Assembly (NCBI RefSeq): GCF_014205835.1
Contig: NZ_JACHCQ010000006.1
Coordinates: forward strand, 1 to 64,000
DNA length: 64,000 bases
DNA from: Pedobacter sp. AK013
GTDB taxonomy: Bacteria; Bacteroidota; Bacteroidia; Sphingobacteriales; Sphingobacteriaceae
Direction of reading: 5' to 3'
Shown piece by piece: positions 41,645 to 48,681 of the stretch; position 1 is the stretch's first letter; the number at the start of each line of letters is the position of its first letter. The notes beneath the pieces were generated by a model. The model worked only from the letters and a program-made list of their open reading frames with translations. It was not told where the DNA came from and searched no databases. Position numbers and translations under genes: made by a program.

Positions 41645-42625
41645 TTACAGACTTCCTGTTAAGGCTACCAAAAATTCAGTCGGAATTTCGATATGCGGAA
41701 TGTGACCACAAGCATCAAACTCAATAATTTTAGCACCAATAATTTTGGCTGCAGTTTGCTTTCCTAAAAGTTTATATTGTCCGTGTAAAGCCTGCTGATC
41801 AGGTGTAAGCAGTCCCTTGCCAACAATGGTTTTGTCTTCCTTACCGATGAATAAAATGGTAGGTACCTTTAAATTCTGAAATTCGTATACTATAGGTTGT
41901 TCATAAATCATGGTATAAGTTAGCGCGGCAACTTTAGCCCAGCGTGGGTAGTCGGAACTATTGGTTACCCCTCCGGCAATGTTCACCAGGTATTCATATT
42001 CTGGTTTCCAATAGGTAAAATAAGAGCCTTGGTAGTATTTACGTATACTTTCTGCAGTGGTTTTAAGTTCGGTTTTATATTGTTGTTCGGTAGTTACGTA
42101 AGGCACAAAAGTTTTATAATCTTCAAGTCCAATCGGATTTTCGAGTAAGAGTTTTTCTGTTTTTTCAGGAAACATTAATGCAAAGCGTGTGGCCAGCATA
42201 CCACCCATGCTGTGCCCCAAAACAACTGTTTTCTGAACGCCTAAGCTATCGAGCAATCTGCTGTTCCACGCGGCCATTTGATGGAAACTGTAATGAATAA
42301 ACGGCTTTGACGATTTACCAAAACCAATCTGGTCGGGTACAATAACGCGGTAACCAATTTGGGTTAAGGCTTTAATTACGTTGGTCCAATAATAACCGCC
42401 AAAGTTTTTTCCATGAAAAAGGATCGCTGTTTTACCGTTGGCAGCCTGCGTAGGCTGAATATCCATATAGGCCATTTTAATATCCTGGCCTTCGGTATTG
42501 ATCGGGAAATATTTTACGGGGTAGGGATATTTTACGTTATCGAGGGTAATGGATAGCGTGTCTATCTTTTGTGCTTGTGCATGGCTAAAAACGAACAAAG
42601 TAAGTACAAGGAAATATCTCTTCAT
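41645..42625 (-). CDS. Exported alpha/beta hydrolase
   Basis: A 326-residue protein from the ATG at 42625 (MKRYFLVLTLFVFSHAQAQ, a signal peptide ending AQA-Q). An ATG at 42640 would add five residues. The hydrolase fold has LFHGKNFGG (oxyanion loop), the nucleophile elbow VVLGHSMGGMLA with its serine, IVPDQIGFGKSSKP and the late histidine in ACGHIPHIEIP. It would hydrolyse an ester, amide or similar bond in the periplasm. The substrate is unknown. A terminator hairpin of the upstream operon sits right before it. Confidence 0.88.
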   Translation of the reverse strand: MKRYFLVLTLFVFSHAQAQKIDTLSITLDNVKYPYPVKYFPINTEGQDIKMAYMDIQPTQAANGKTAILFHGKNFGGYYWTNVIKALTQIGYRVIVPDQIGFGKSSKPFIHYSFHQMAAWNSRLLDSLGVQKTVVLGHSMGGMLATRFALMFPEKTEKLLLENPIGLEDYKTFVPYVTTEQQYKTELKTTAESIRKYYQGSYFTYWKPEYEYLVNIAGGVTNSSDYPRWAKVAALTYTMIYEQPIVYEFQNLKVPTILFIGKEDKTIVGKGLLTPDQQALHGQYKLLGKQTAAKIIGAKIIEFDACGHIPHIEIPTEFLVALTGSL

Positions 42626-42644
42626 AATGGGTAATGACATAAAA

Positions 42645-42697
42645 CTAAAAAAGCTAACTAATTGGCACAAATTATACTTTTGCCAATTAGTTAGCTT
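42645..42697 (-). terminator. Terminator of the GntR-controlled ABC operon
   Basis: On the minus strand AAGCTAACTAATTGGCA pairs perfectly (17 bp, 42697-42681 with 42667-42651) with TGCCAATTAGTTAGCTT, followed by TTTTTAGTTTT. The stem is unusually long for a terminator. It lies 60 bases beyond the end of the gene at 42758 and only about 20 bases before the hydrolase ATG. Confidence 0.85.
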
Positions 42698-42757
42698 AAA
42701 AATCATGCCCTTTTTTACATCATCAGCAATTAGATGTAAGTGCTATGACGATTTGAA

Positions 42758-43597
42758 TTAATCTTTGAGCATCTGTTTTAAATATTTTACGGGCATCGCA
42801 ATGGTTGTTTCATCCGATAGACTGCCTGAAATTTTGTTGATATTAACTTTGTTAATCTTAATTTCTGATTTTTCTAAAGTGTTAATCGTTAAGTAGTCAA
42901 TATTGCTTTTATTCTCTCCTCCGAGATCAACTGTTGAATTCTTACATCTTATATTTAACCTTTTATAAGAGTTACTTTCCGAATAAAAAGTTGCACTATC
43001 CAAATTGATATTTAACTGTTTAATGTCAGTCTGATTAATTACTTTGCTAGACTTCCCATTACTTGTAAATAATGTAATGGGTGAGCTAAAACTGAGCTGG
43101 CCAGCGCTTTTCATGTTAATATTTAAAGAATCTGTTTTAGCAGTTAAAACCAGTTCCGAAGAATTAGTTAGATTGAGCTCGCTAACATTCTGACAATATA
43201 TCAGTATTGTTATATCGGATCTATGATGGTGTGACGGCTGTGCTTTATCATCAAAATAGATTTGTAATACGCCCATATTGTTTACGCTAAAATTGATGGC
43301 GTCTTTCATCTCAATAGGTACTTTTACCCCGAATACATCACTTTTAATAAAATGTATCTGCAGCGCATTACCTCTAGCATCTGGAATATTAATGCTGGTA
43401 AAGGGATTTTTTATAGGTACAGCAGTTCTGCCTGGACTTTCTTTAGCAAATGGCTCCGTATTTATTTCTTGTTCTTCAACAAAGCCACCACTTTTTGATG
43501 GCTTATAATTTATTTTGGCATTTATGGCCACAACAATTATTGGAACAATAATGAGCAGTGCAGCAAGGGTGATTAGTAATTTATTGCTTGTTTTCAT
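42758..43597 (-). CDS. Membrane-anchored GIN-domain-like protein
   Basis: A 279-residue protein with an N-terminal membrane helix (residues 7-27) and a long beta-rich extracytoplasmic part (about 65-270). Repeated short strands such as ISELNLTNSSELVLTAKTDSLNINMKSAGQLSFSS recall the right-handed beta-solenoid of GIN/DUF2807 domains (putative auto-transporter adhesin head). It is the last gene of the ABC-GntR operon, four bases after the GntR gene. Similar proteins are often linked to GntR-ABC operons in Bacteroidota; the role is unknown. Confidence 0.65.
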   Translation of the reverse strand: MKTSNKLLITLAALLIIVPIIVVAINAKINYKPSKSGGFVEEQEINTEPFAKESPGRTAVPIKNPFTSINIPDARGNALQIHFIKSDVFGVKVPIEMKDAINFSVNNMGVLQIYFDDKAQPSHHHRSDITILIYCQNVSELNLTNSSELVLTAKTDSLNINMKSAGQLSFSSPITLFTSNGKSSKVINQTDIKQLNINLDSATFYSESNSYKRLNIRCKNSTVDLGGENKSNIDYLTINTLEKSEIKINKVNINKISGSLSDETTIAMPVKYLKQMLKD

Positions 43598-43601
43598 TGT
43601 T

Positions 43602-43976
43602 TTAGGCGTTAAAGTTTTCTTTTACAAACGTTTTATATTGGTTTTCCAGTTCATCAAAACCAATGTTAAGCAGGTAAATATTCCTGAAAACTGTTGGCAA
43701 CTCATCGGTTATAAATTGTTGTTTGCGGTAGTTTTTTACATGCTCAGCTGCTGCTTCATCTACAAAAAAACCTATTCCCCTTTTGTTGTTGATGATGTTT
43801 TTATTTTGCAGCAACTCGTAGGTACGCATTACTGTATTGGGGTTTACTTCCATTTCTACAGCCAGTTCCCTTACTGAGGGTACTTTTTCTTCGGCTTTCC
43901 ATTTTCCTAACAAAATATGCTCACAAACATACTCTGCTATTTGAAGGTATATTGCCTTATTGTCTCTAAATTCCAT
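43602..43976 (-). CDS. GntR-family regulator, YtrA type
   Basis: A 124-residue repressor of the short YtrA class: winged helix-turn-helix at residues 7-75 (IYLQIAEYVCEHILLGKWKAEEKVPSVRELAVEMEVNPNTVMRTYELLQ) and a short C-terminal helical part for dimerisation, without a ligand-binding domain. YtrA proteins usually control an ABC transporter encoded in the same operon, as here. The palindrome at 45634-45653, at the operon start, is the likely operator. Confidence 0.9.
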   Translation of the reverse strand: MEFRDNKAIYLQIAEYVCEHILLGKWKAEEKVPSVRELAVEMEVNPNTVMRTYELLQNKNIINNKRGIGFFVDEAAAEHVKNYRKQQFITDELPTVFRNIYLLNIGFDELENQYKTFVKENFNA

Positions 43977-43992
43977 ATCTATACCTTTTAAA

Positions 43993-44796
43993 CTAAATTT
44001 CTTTTTCTTTTAAGCGGACGTAAGTAATTATCCAGATAAATAAGGTGACTAAGATGCTAGCCACAAACAGTATTATGAACACAAAGTCTCTTTCATTTGC
44101 ACCCGCATTATACTTACCTTCCAGTAACCATTTCGCGGTTTTAAAGCCTAAAAAAATCACAAGAGTGAATATAGCTGTTAACGACAGGGCGGTTTTAATG
44201 TAATGAAAGCGATTAAAATAAACAGATCCCAGAAGAAAAACACTGGAAAAGAAAAGTGGAAAAACAAACAGGAATTTAGACCTGCTATCAACCGTTAAAT
44301 CATCATAAAAAGAGCTAAAACTCACTAATGTCAGTTTATTGGTGTTATAATCGAGCGCTTTTTGATTTTTCCATAGTTCGTTGATGTAGTTAAGAAATAT
44401 AGAATCAACTATATAAAAAATAAGTAGGTAACTTACTAAGCTGAGAATTACAGAGAAAAGGATTGCACAAAAGAATTTCTCGGTAACGGAGGCTGGTGTC
44501 ATTAATTCCATAATTGCTTTCGGTTTTTGGCCTAACGCACTAAAATAGGTGCTGGCCTCAATTGTTAAAAACAAAATGCCGATAGAAAGAAAAACAGGCA
44601 TACGAAAAGCTAATTGAGCATGGCCGTTATCATTCCATATAAAATTTGATTGGTTGAAGCGAGGGATATTAAAGAGATAGAAGCCCACTACAATTATGGT
44701 AAGCACTATCAAACTCATCAAATAAATTTTTCCAAACTCCAGCCATTGTCTTTTAAGCAATAAGCCAAATCGATTCATATTAAAGGTGTTGTTCAT
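43993..44796 (-). CDS. ABC transporter membrane subunit
   Basis: A 267-residue protein with about six hydrophobic segments (for example IYLMSLIVLTIIVVGFYLF at 24-42 and the final FVFIILFVASILVTLFIWIITYV). It lies three bases after the ATPase gene and 17 before the GntR gene, so it is the permease of that transporter. No family signature beyond ABC-2-like topology is visible. Substrate unknown, possibly envelope stress or antibiotic related as for other YtrA-controlled systems. Confidence 0.8.
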   Translation of the reverse strand: MNNTFNMNRFGLLLKRQWLEFGKIYLMSLIVLTIIVVGFYLFNIPRFNQSNFIWNDNGHAQLAFRMPVFLSIGILFLTIEASTYFSALGQKPKAIMELMTPASVTEKFFCAILFSVILSLVSYLLIFYIVDSIFLNYINELWKNQKALDYNTNKLTLVSFSSFYDDLTVDSRSKFLFVFPLFFSSVFLLGSVYFNRFHYIKTALSLTAIFTLVIFLGFKTAKWLLEGKYNAGANERDFVFIILFVASILVTLFIWIITYVRLKEKEI

Positions 44797-44799
44797 GGT

Positions 44800-45627
44800 T
44801 TAGCTGAATAAAGGTTTAAATTTGGTTTTCTCGGCAAGGATGGCGTTGAATAACAATTCCATATCTAGTTTGCTTTCTTCCTGGTGATAGTTGGGCATTA
44901 CCGCATTATAGCCCGATAATGATGGCTCTGCATAAAAAATGCTATCGTCTACTTCTTTAACTTTTTTGAAGGTTAATTTTGTCGTAATTTCTTCTACCGA
45001 GGCTTTAAGGGCGATATCATTTTCATCAAGCATAATTACGGTATCGATCAGGTTATCCAGATCTCTTACCTGATGGGTAGAAATGATAATGCAGCGATCA
45101 TCCGTCATGGCTGAAGCCATAATTTTCCTGAACTGTGCCTTTGATGGGATATCCAATCCGTTTGTCGGCTCATCCATAATCACCAGCTTCGCCTGGGTGG
45201 CGAGTCCAAAAGCAATAATAAATTTTTTCTTCTGACCGTAACTCATATTGATGAGTTTCTGTTCAACCGGAATATCAAATTCTTTGATCAGATCGGTGAA
45301 ATAATTATGGTCGAAGTTTTTATAGAAAGGAGCGTTGGCTTTTATGTACGCATCAATTTTTACCGATGGCAAATAAAATTCTTCTGGTATAAAACAGATC
45401 TGCTCTAGTAGTGCAGGTTGTCTTTTTGCAGGATTAAAGCCCATTACATCTAATGTGCCGCTCTGTGCATATACCAAACCGGCCAGGTTTTTTAATAAGC
45501 TCGATTTACCGGCTCCATTTTTTCCAAGCAAACCGTAAATATGACCATTGCTTAACCGCATGCTCATATTTTTAAATAATGGCTTATGCTTGCTGTAGCC
45601 AAAATTAAGATTGTTAATGTTTATCAT
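44800..45627 (-). CDS. ABC transporter ATP-binding protein
   Basis: A 275-residue ATPase from the ATG at 45627 (MININNLNFGYSKHKPLF); the upstream ATG at 45744 would add 39 residues that run through the operator and promoter region and is rejected. Walker A GKNGAGKSS, signature MSYGQKKKFIIAFGLA and Walker B LVIMDEPTNGLD are present, with the switch histidine in IISTHQVRD. It is the first gene of the operon with permease, GntR regulator and GIN-like protein. Confidence 0.92.
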   Translation of the reverse strand: MININNLNFGYSKHKPLFKNMSMRLSNGHIYGLLGKNGAGKSSLLKNLAGLVYAQSGTLDVMGFNPAKRQPALLEQICFIPEEFYLPSVKIDAYIKANAPFYKNFDHNYFTDLIKEFDIPVEQKLINMSYGQKKKFIIAFGLATQAKLVIMDEPTNGLDIPSKAQFRKIMASAMTDDRCIIISTHQVRDLDNLIDTVIMLDENDIALKASVEEITTKLTFKKVKEVDDSIFYAEPSLSGYNAVMPNYHQEESKLDMELLFNAILAEKTKFKPLFS

Positions 45628-45633
45628 ATCTAC

Positions 45634-45653
45634 TGTATTAGTTAAATAATACA
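45634..45653 (-). promoter_or_regulatory. Palindromic operator candidate for the GntR regulator
   Basis: TGTATTA (45634-45640), six bases, TAATACA (45647-45653): a perfect 7-bp inverted repeat six bases upstream of the first start codon of the ABC-GntR operon. Size, A+T-rich arms and position fit a GntR/YtrA site that represses its own operon. Confidence 0.65.
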
Positions 45654-45821
45654 CTAATATATGGTGTTGTTTGATGATCTCCAAATTATTTTGAAAAAAG
45701 TTTAGCGCTGAGCGAATAGGGCTTAGCATTTTCACGCCCATCATTCCGCTCGCTACGCCACAGGAAGGTAAAATATCAGTCTAATAATTGTTGCATTAAA
45801 ACATCCTTAATGTGGAGATTG

Positions 45822-45829
45822 TATGTTTG
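45822..45829 (+). promoter_or_regulatory. -7 promoter element of the doxX gene
   Basis: TATGTTTG matches TAnnTTTG and lies 17 bases before the ATG at 45847. An ATG at 45823 lies inside this box, which argues for the downstream start. Confidence 0.45.
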
Positions 45830-45846
45830 TAGTATATCGATATAGT

Positions 45847-46242
45847 ATGGATACAAAATGGGCATATTTACTTAGCCGCTTGGCAATTGGTTTAAGTTTT
45901 TTCGGACATGGTTTGGTACGTTTACCAAAACTTTCAGGTTTTAGCCATTGGATGGTAGGGCAATTTTCTAAATCGTATTTACCGGATGCATTGGTCATCC
46001 CCTTCAGTTATATTTTGCCATTTGCCGAATTTATAGCCGGGCTAATGATTATATTGGGATTATTTACAAGGCAAGGATTATTATTTGCGGGAGTAATTTC
46101 TTTAGCGCTTATTTTCGGAACAACAGTAATTGAGAATTGGGAGGCACTGCCTTCTCAACTCATCCATGTGGCATTTTTATCGGTACTACTCGCTTACTTG
46201 CCACATAACAGTTATGCGATTGATAAAATCATTAAAAAATAA
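45847..46242 (+). CDS. DoxX-family membrane protein
   Basis: A 131-residue protein from the ATG at 45847 (MDTKWAYLLSRLAIGLSFFGHG) with four hydrophobic segments, the usual DoxX layout; GHGLVRLPK and the PFAEFIAGLMIILGLFTR motif of helix 2-3 are family features. The physiological role of DoxX proteins is poorly defined, with links to quinone reduction and redox homeostasis. The aldo/keto reductase gene starts two bases after its stop, so they form an operon. Confidence 0.85.
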   Translation: MDTKWAYLLSRLAIGLSFFGHGLVRLPKLSGFSHWMVGQFSKSYLPDALVIPFSYILPFAEFIAGLMIILGLFTRQGLLFAGVISLALIFGTTVIENWEALPSQLIHVAFLSVLLAYLPHNSYAIDKIIKK

Positions 46243-46244
46243 TT

Positions 46245-47234
46245 ATGGAATACAGAAAAATTGGAAATTCAGAATTAGAACTTTCGGTAATCACTTTTGG
46301 TGCTTGGGCAGCCGGCGGATGGATGTGGGGAAGCACAGATAGAAACGATGCGATTAACGCAATTAAAGCAGGTTACGATTTAGGGGTTACATCAATCGAT
46401 ACCGCTCCAATATATGGTCAGGGCGATAGTGAAGAAATTGTGGGCGATGCGATAAAAGGTATCTCACGCGATAAATTACAACTGGTAACCAAATTCGGGA
46501 TGCGTTGGGATCTGGCCAAAGGCGATTTCGGCTTTAAGAGTAAAAACAACGACGGAAAGGAGATCGATATTTATAAATATGCTGGAAAAGAAAGTGTGAT
46601 TTATGAATGTGAACAATCTTTAAAACGTCTGGGTACCGATTATATTGACCTTTACCAGATCCACTGGCCAGATGTAACCACACCGATCAGTGAAACTTTC
46701 GAAGCGGTTAATAAGTTAATTGAGCAGGGTAAAGTGCGTTATGCCGGCGTATGCAATTATAACATAGCACAATTAAAAGAGGCAGATCAAACTTTAGAAA
46801 TTATTTCTAACCAGATTCCATTTAGCATGGTAAACCGCGGTGTTGAGGAGGAAACGGTTCCATATTGCATTGAAAAAAATAAATCGGTTCTGGCTTATAG
46901 TCCGATGGAGCGCGGTTTGTTAACCGGAAAAATGACCGCAGATTATAAGTTTGAAGAAGGTGATCACCGTCAAGGGAATAAATTTTTCTCGCCAGAAAGT
47001 ATCGAAAAAACAAATGCATTTTTGGCTAAAATAAAACCGTTGGCCGACGAGAAAAATGCTACCCTATCCCAATTGGTTTTGCGTTGGACGGTTGAACGCC
47101 CAGGCATTACCATTGCTTTGGTTGGCGCAAGGAATGAAAAGCAAGCCGTTCAGAATGCTGAAGCTATAAATGTAAAATTAAATGCTGAAGAGATTCAGTT
47201 CATCAATACCGAATTAAAGAAAGCTGGTTTTTAA
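46245..47234 (+). CDS. Aldo/keto reductase
   Basis: A 329-residue TIM-barrel oxidoreductase using NADPH. The catalytic tetrad is visible as SIDTAPIYGQGDSE (Asp and Tyr), LVTKFGMRW (Lys) and DLYQIHWPD (His). The C-terminal NADP site reads IALVGARNEKQAVQNA. It belongs to the AKR11/AKR12-like group of general aldehyde/ketone reductases. It is co-transcribed with the doxX gene two bases upstream. Substrate not predictable. Confidence 0.92.
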   Translation: MEYRKIGNSELELSVITFGAWAAGGWMWGSTDRNDAINAIKAGYDLGVTSIDTAPIYGQGDSEEIVGDAIKGISRDKLQLVTKFGMRWDLAKGDFGFKSKNNDGKEIDIYKYAGKESVIYECEQSLKRLGTDYIDLYQIHWPDVTTPISETFEAVNKLIEQGKVRYAGVCNYNIAQLKEADQTLEIISNQIPFSMVNRGVEEETVPYCIEKNKSVLAYSPMERGLLTGKMTADYKFEEGDHRQGNKFFSPESIEKTNAFLAKIKPLADEKNATLSQLVLRWTVERPGITIALVGARNEKQAVQNAEAINVKLNAEEIQFINTELKKAGF

Positions 47235-47245
47235 TTGTAATATTA

Positions 47246-47326
47246 ACCACAGCGCAAACGGAGTTTTTCACAGAGAAAAGCATTCGGTGTGCTCTGTGTA
47301 TTTCTCTGTGCCCTTCGTGGTTAAAA
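47246..47326. repeat. TTAACCACAG/GTGGTTAA intergenic inverted repeat
   Basis: AATATTAACCAC near the left end and GTGGTTAAAATATT at the right end are complementary, enclosing CACAGAGAAAAG and TTTCTCTGTG arms. It would form a long imperfect hairpin ahead of the NADH:flavin oxidoreductase gene. Related sequence is at 28639-28740 and 30168-30195. Confidence 0.6.
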
Positions 47327-47338
47327 TATTAAAAAGAT

Positions 47339-48403
47339 ATGTCTAAATTATTTTCTCCTTTTACCATAAAGGATGTAACCTTAAAAAATAGAATTGTTAT
47401 TTCCCCAATGTGCCAGTATTCGGCTATTGATGGTTTTGCAAGCGATTGGCATTTGGTGCATTTAGGAAGCCGTGCCATTGGTGGTGCAGGTTTAATTATC
47501 CAGGAAGCTTCTGCAGTAACTGCCGATGGAAGAATTACCTATGCCGATTTGGGCATCTGGAAAGATGAACATGTAGCTAAATTAAAACAGATTGTTTCGT
47601 TTATCCATGATAATGGAGCAATAGCAGGCATTCAACTGGCACATGCAGGTAGAAAAGCCAGCTGTGAAGTGCCTTGGAATGGCGGTGAACAGCTAGCTGC
47701 AGGTGAAAATAGCTGGAAACCAGTTGCACCATCTCCAATTTCTTTTAAGCCAGGGCAGGTTGATCCACATGAATTAACGATATCAGAGATTCAGGATATT
47801 GTTTTTGCTTTTCGGGCAGCTGCTAAACGTGCATTGGCTGCAGGCTATAAAGTAGTAGAAATACATGCTGCACATGGTTATCTGCTGCATCAGTTTTTTA
47901 GTCCATTGAGCAATAAACGTACAGATGTTTACGGCGGAAGTTTCGAAAACCGTATTCGTTTGGTGATCGATGTGGTTGAAGCCGTACAATCGGTATGGCC
48001 AGAAAACTTGCCTTTATTTGTTCGCATTTCTGCAACGGATTGGACGGAAGGTGGCTGGAACGAGAATGACTCGCTACAATTGGCAGCGGTGTTAAAAGAT
48101 CGCGGTGTAGATTTAATTGATACCTCTTCGGGTGGTAATGTGCCTGATGCATTTATCCCTGCAGGACCAAATTACCAGGTTCCTTTTGCTGATAAGATCA
48201 GAAATGAAATTGGCATTTATACAGGTGCAGTAGGCGTGATTGTAGAGGCTCAGCAGGCGGAAGAAATTTTAGAACAAGGTAAAGCTGATTTGATTTTTAT
48301 TGCCCGCGAATCGTTACGTGATGCTTATTTCCCTACACATGCAGCACAAATGCTTGGCGATGATACCGAATGGCCAAATCAGTATGTAAGGGCTAAAAGA
48401 TAG
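47339..48403 (+). CDS. Old-yellow-enzyme family NADH:flavin oxidoreductase (YqjM-like)
   Basis: A 354-residue FMN-dependent ene-reductase. The start LFSPFTIKDVTLKNRIVISPMCQYSA is typical of YqjM/NamA; the Cys in SPMCQYS tunes the flavin in that subgroup. The substrate-binding His pair lies in EIHAAHGYLLHQFFSPLSNKRTD, and FENRIRL and the phosphate-binding GAVGVI and IARESLRD follow. It reduces alpha,beta-unsaturated carbonyls or nitro compounds. Separated from the aldo/keto reductase by a repeat, it may still belong to the same electrophile-handling neighbourhood. Confidence 0.93.
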   Translation: MSKLFSPFTIKDVTLKNRIVISPMCQYSAIDGFASDWHLVHLGSRAIGGAGLIIQEASAVTADGRITYADLGIWKDEHVAKLKQIVSFIHDNGAIAGIQLAHAGRKASCEVPWNGGEQLAAGENSWKPVAPSPISFKPGQVDPHELTISEIQDIVFAFRAAAKRALAAGYKVVEIHAAHGYLLHQFFSPLSNKRTDVYGGSFENRIRLVIDVVEAVQSVWPENLPLFVRISATDWTEGGWNENDSLQLAAVLKDRGVDLIDTSSGGNVPDAFIPAGPNYQVPFADKIRNEIGIYTGAVGVIVEAQQAEEILEQGKADLIFIARESLRDAYFPTHAAQMLGDDTEWPNQYVRAKR

Positions 48404-48472
48404 ACGTTTAAGAAGTAGTTTTGGTAATCAAATGGTCTACGTTGTATCATCAACCTAGTTCCTCTAAAAATT

Positions 48473-48610
48473 GGTCACGTTGAGTCTGTCGAAACGCCTT
48501 AAAAGGTGTTGTGGCAGTTCCTTCGACAAGCTCAGGATTCTATATTTATGATCCGCTCTTCTTACATGCGTGATAGATCTCTCCGCTGCACTGAGTTCCG
48601 GAGATGACTG
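48473..48610. repeat. REP-like intergenic repeats
   Basis: GTCACGTTGAGTCTGTCGAA at the left is mirrored by CCTTCGACAAGCTCAGGA, with an internal CGCCTTAAAAGGTG stem. A second partial element (GATCTCTCCGCTGCACTGAG ... GGAGATGAC) follows at about 48570-48608 and resembles the right half of family 1. Confidence 0.6.
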
Positions 48611-48612
48611 TA

Positions 48613-48662
48613 ATTAAAAAAACAAAAAGCGGAGTGATTTTATTGATCAGCTCCGCTTTTTG
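48613..48662 (-). terminator. Terminator of the TonB-receptor operon
   Basis: On the minus strand AAAAAGCGGAG pairs with CTCCGCTTTTT and is followed by GTTTTTTT, 20 bases beyond the receptor stop. The T/A-rich ends allow function on both strands. Confidence 0.85.
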
Positions 48663-48681
48663 TTTAAGTGGTCTCGGTAAT

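Noticed and set aside
43515..43877. 120-residue hydrophobic frame on the plus strand
   Set aside because: Antisense to the end of the GIN-like operon and the GntR gene, which has a clear helix-turn-helix. Hydrophobicity arises from the complementary codons.
45628..45744. Extended N-terminus of the ABC ATPase from the ATG at 45744
   Set aside because: It would run through the palindromic operator and contains no ABC features; the MININNLNFGY start matches the family.
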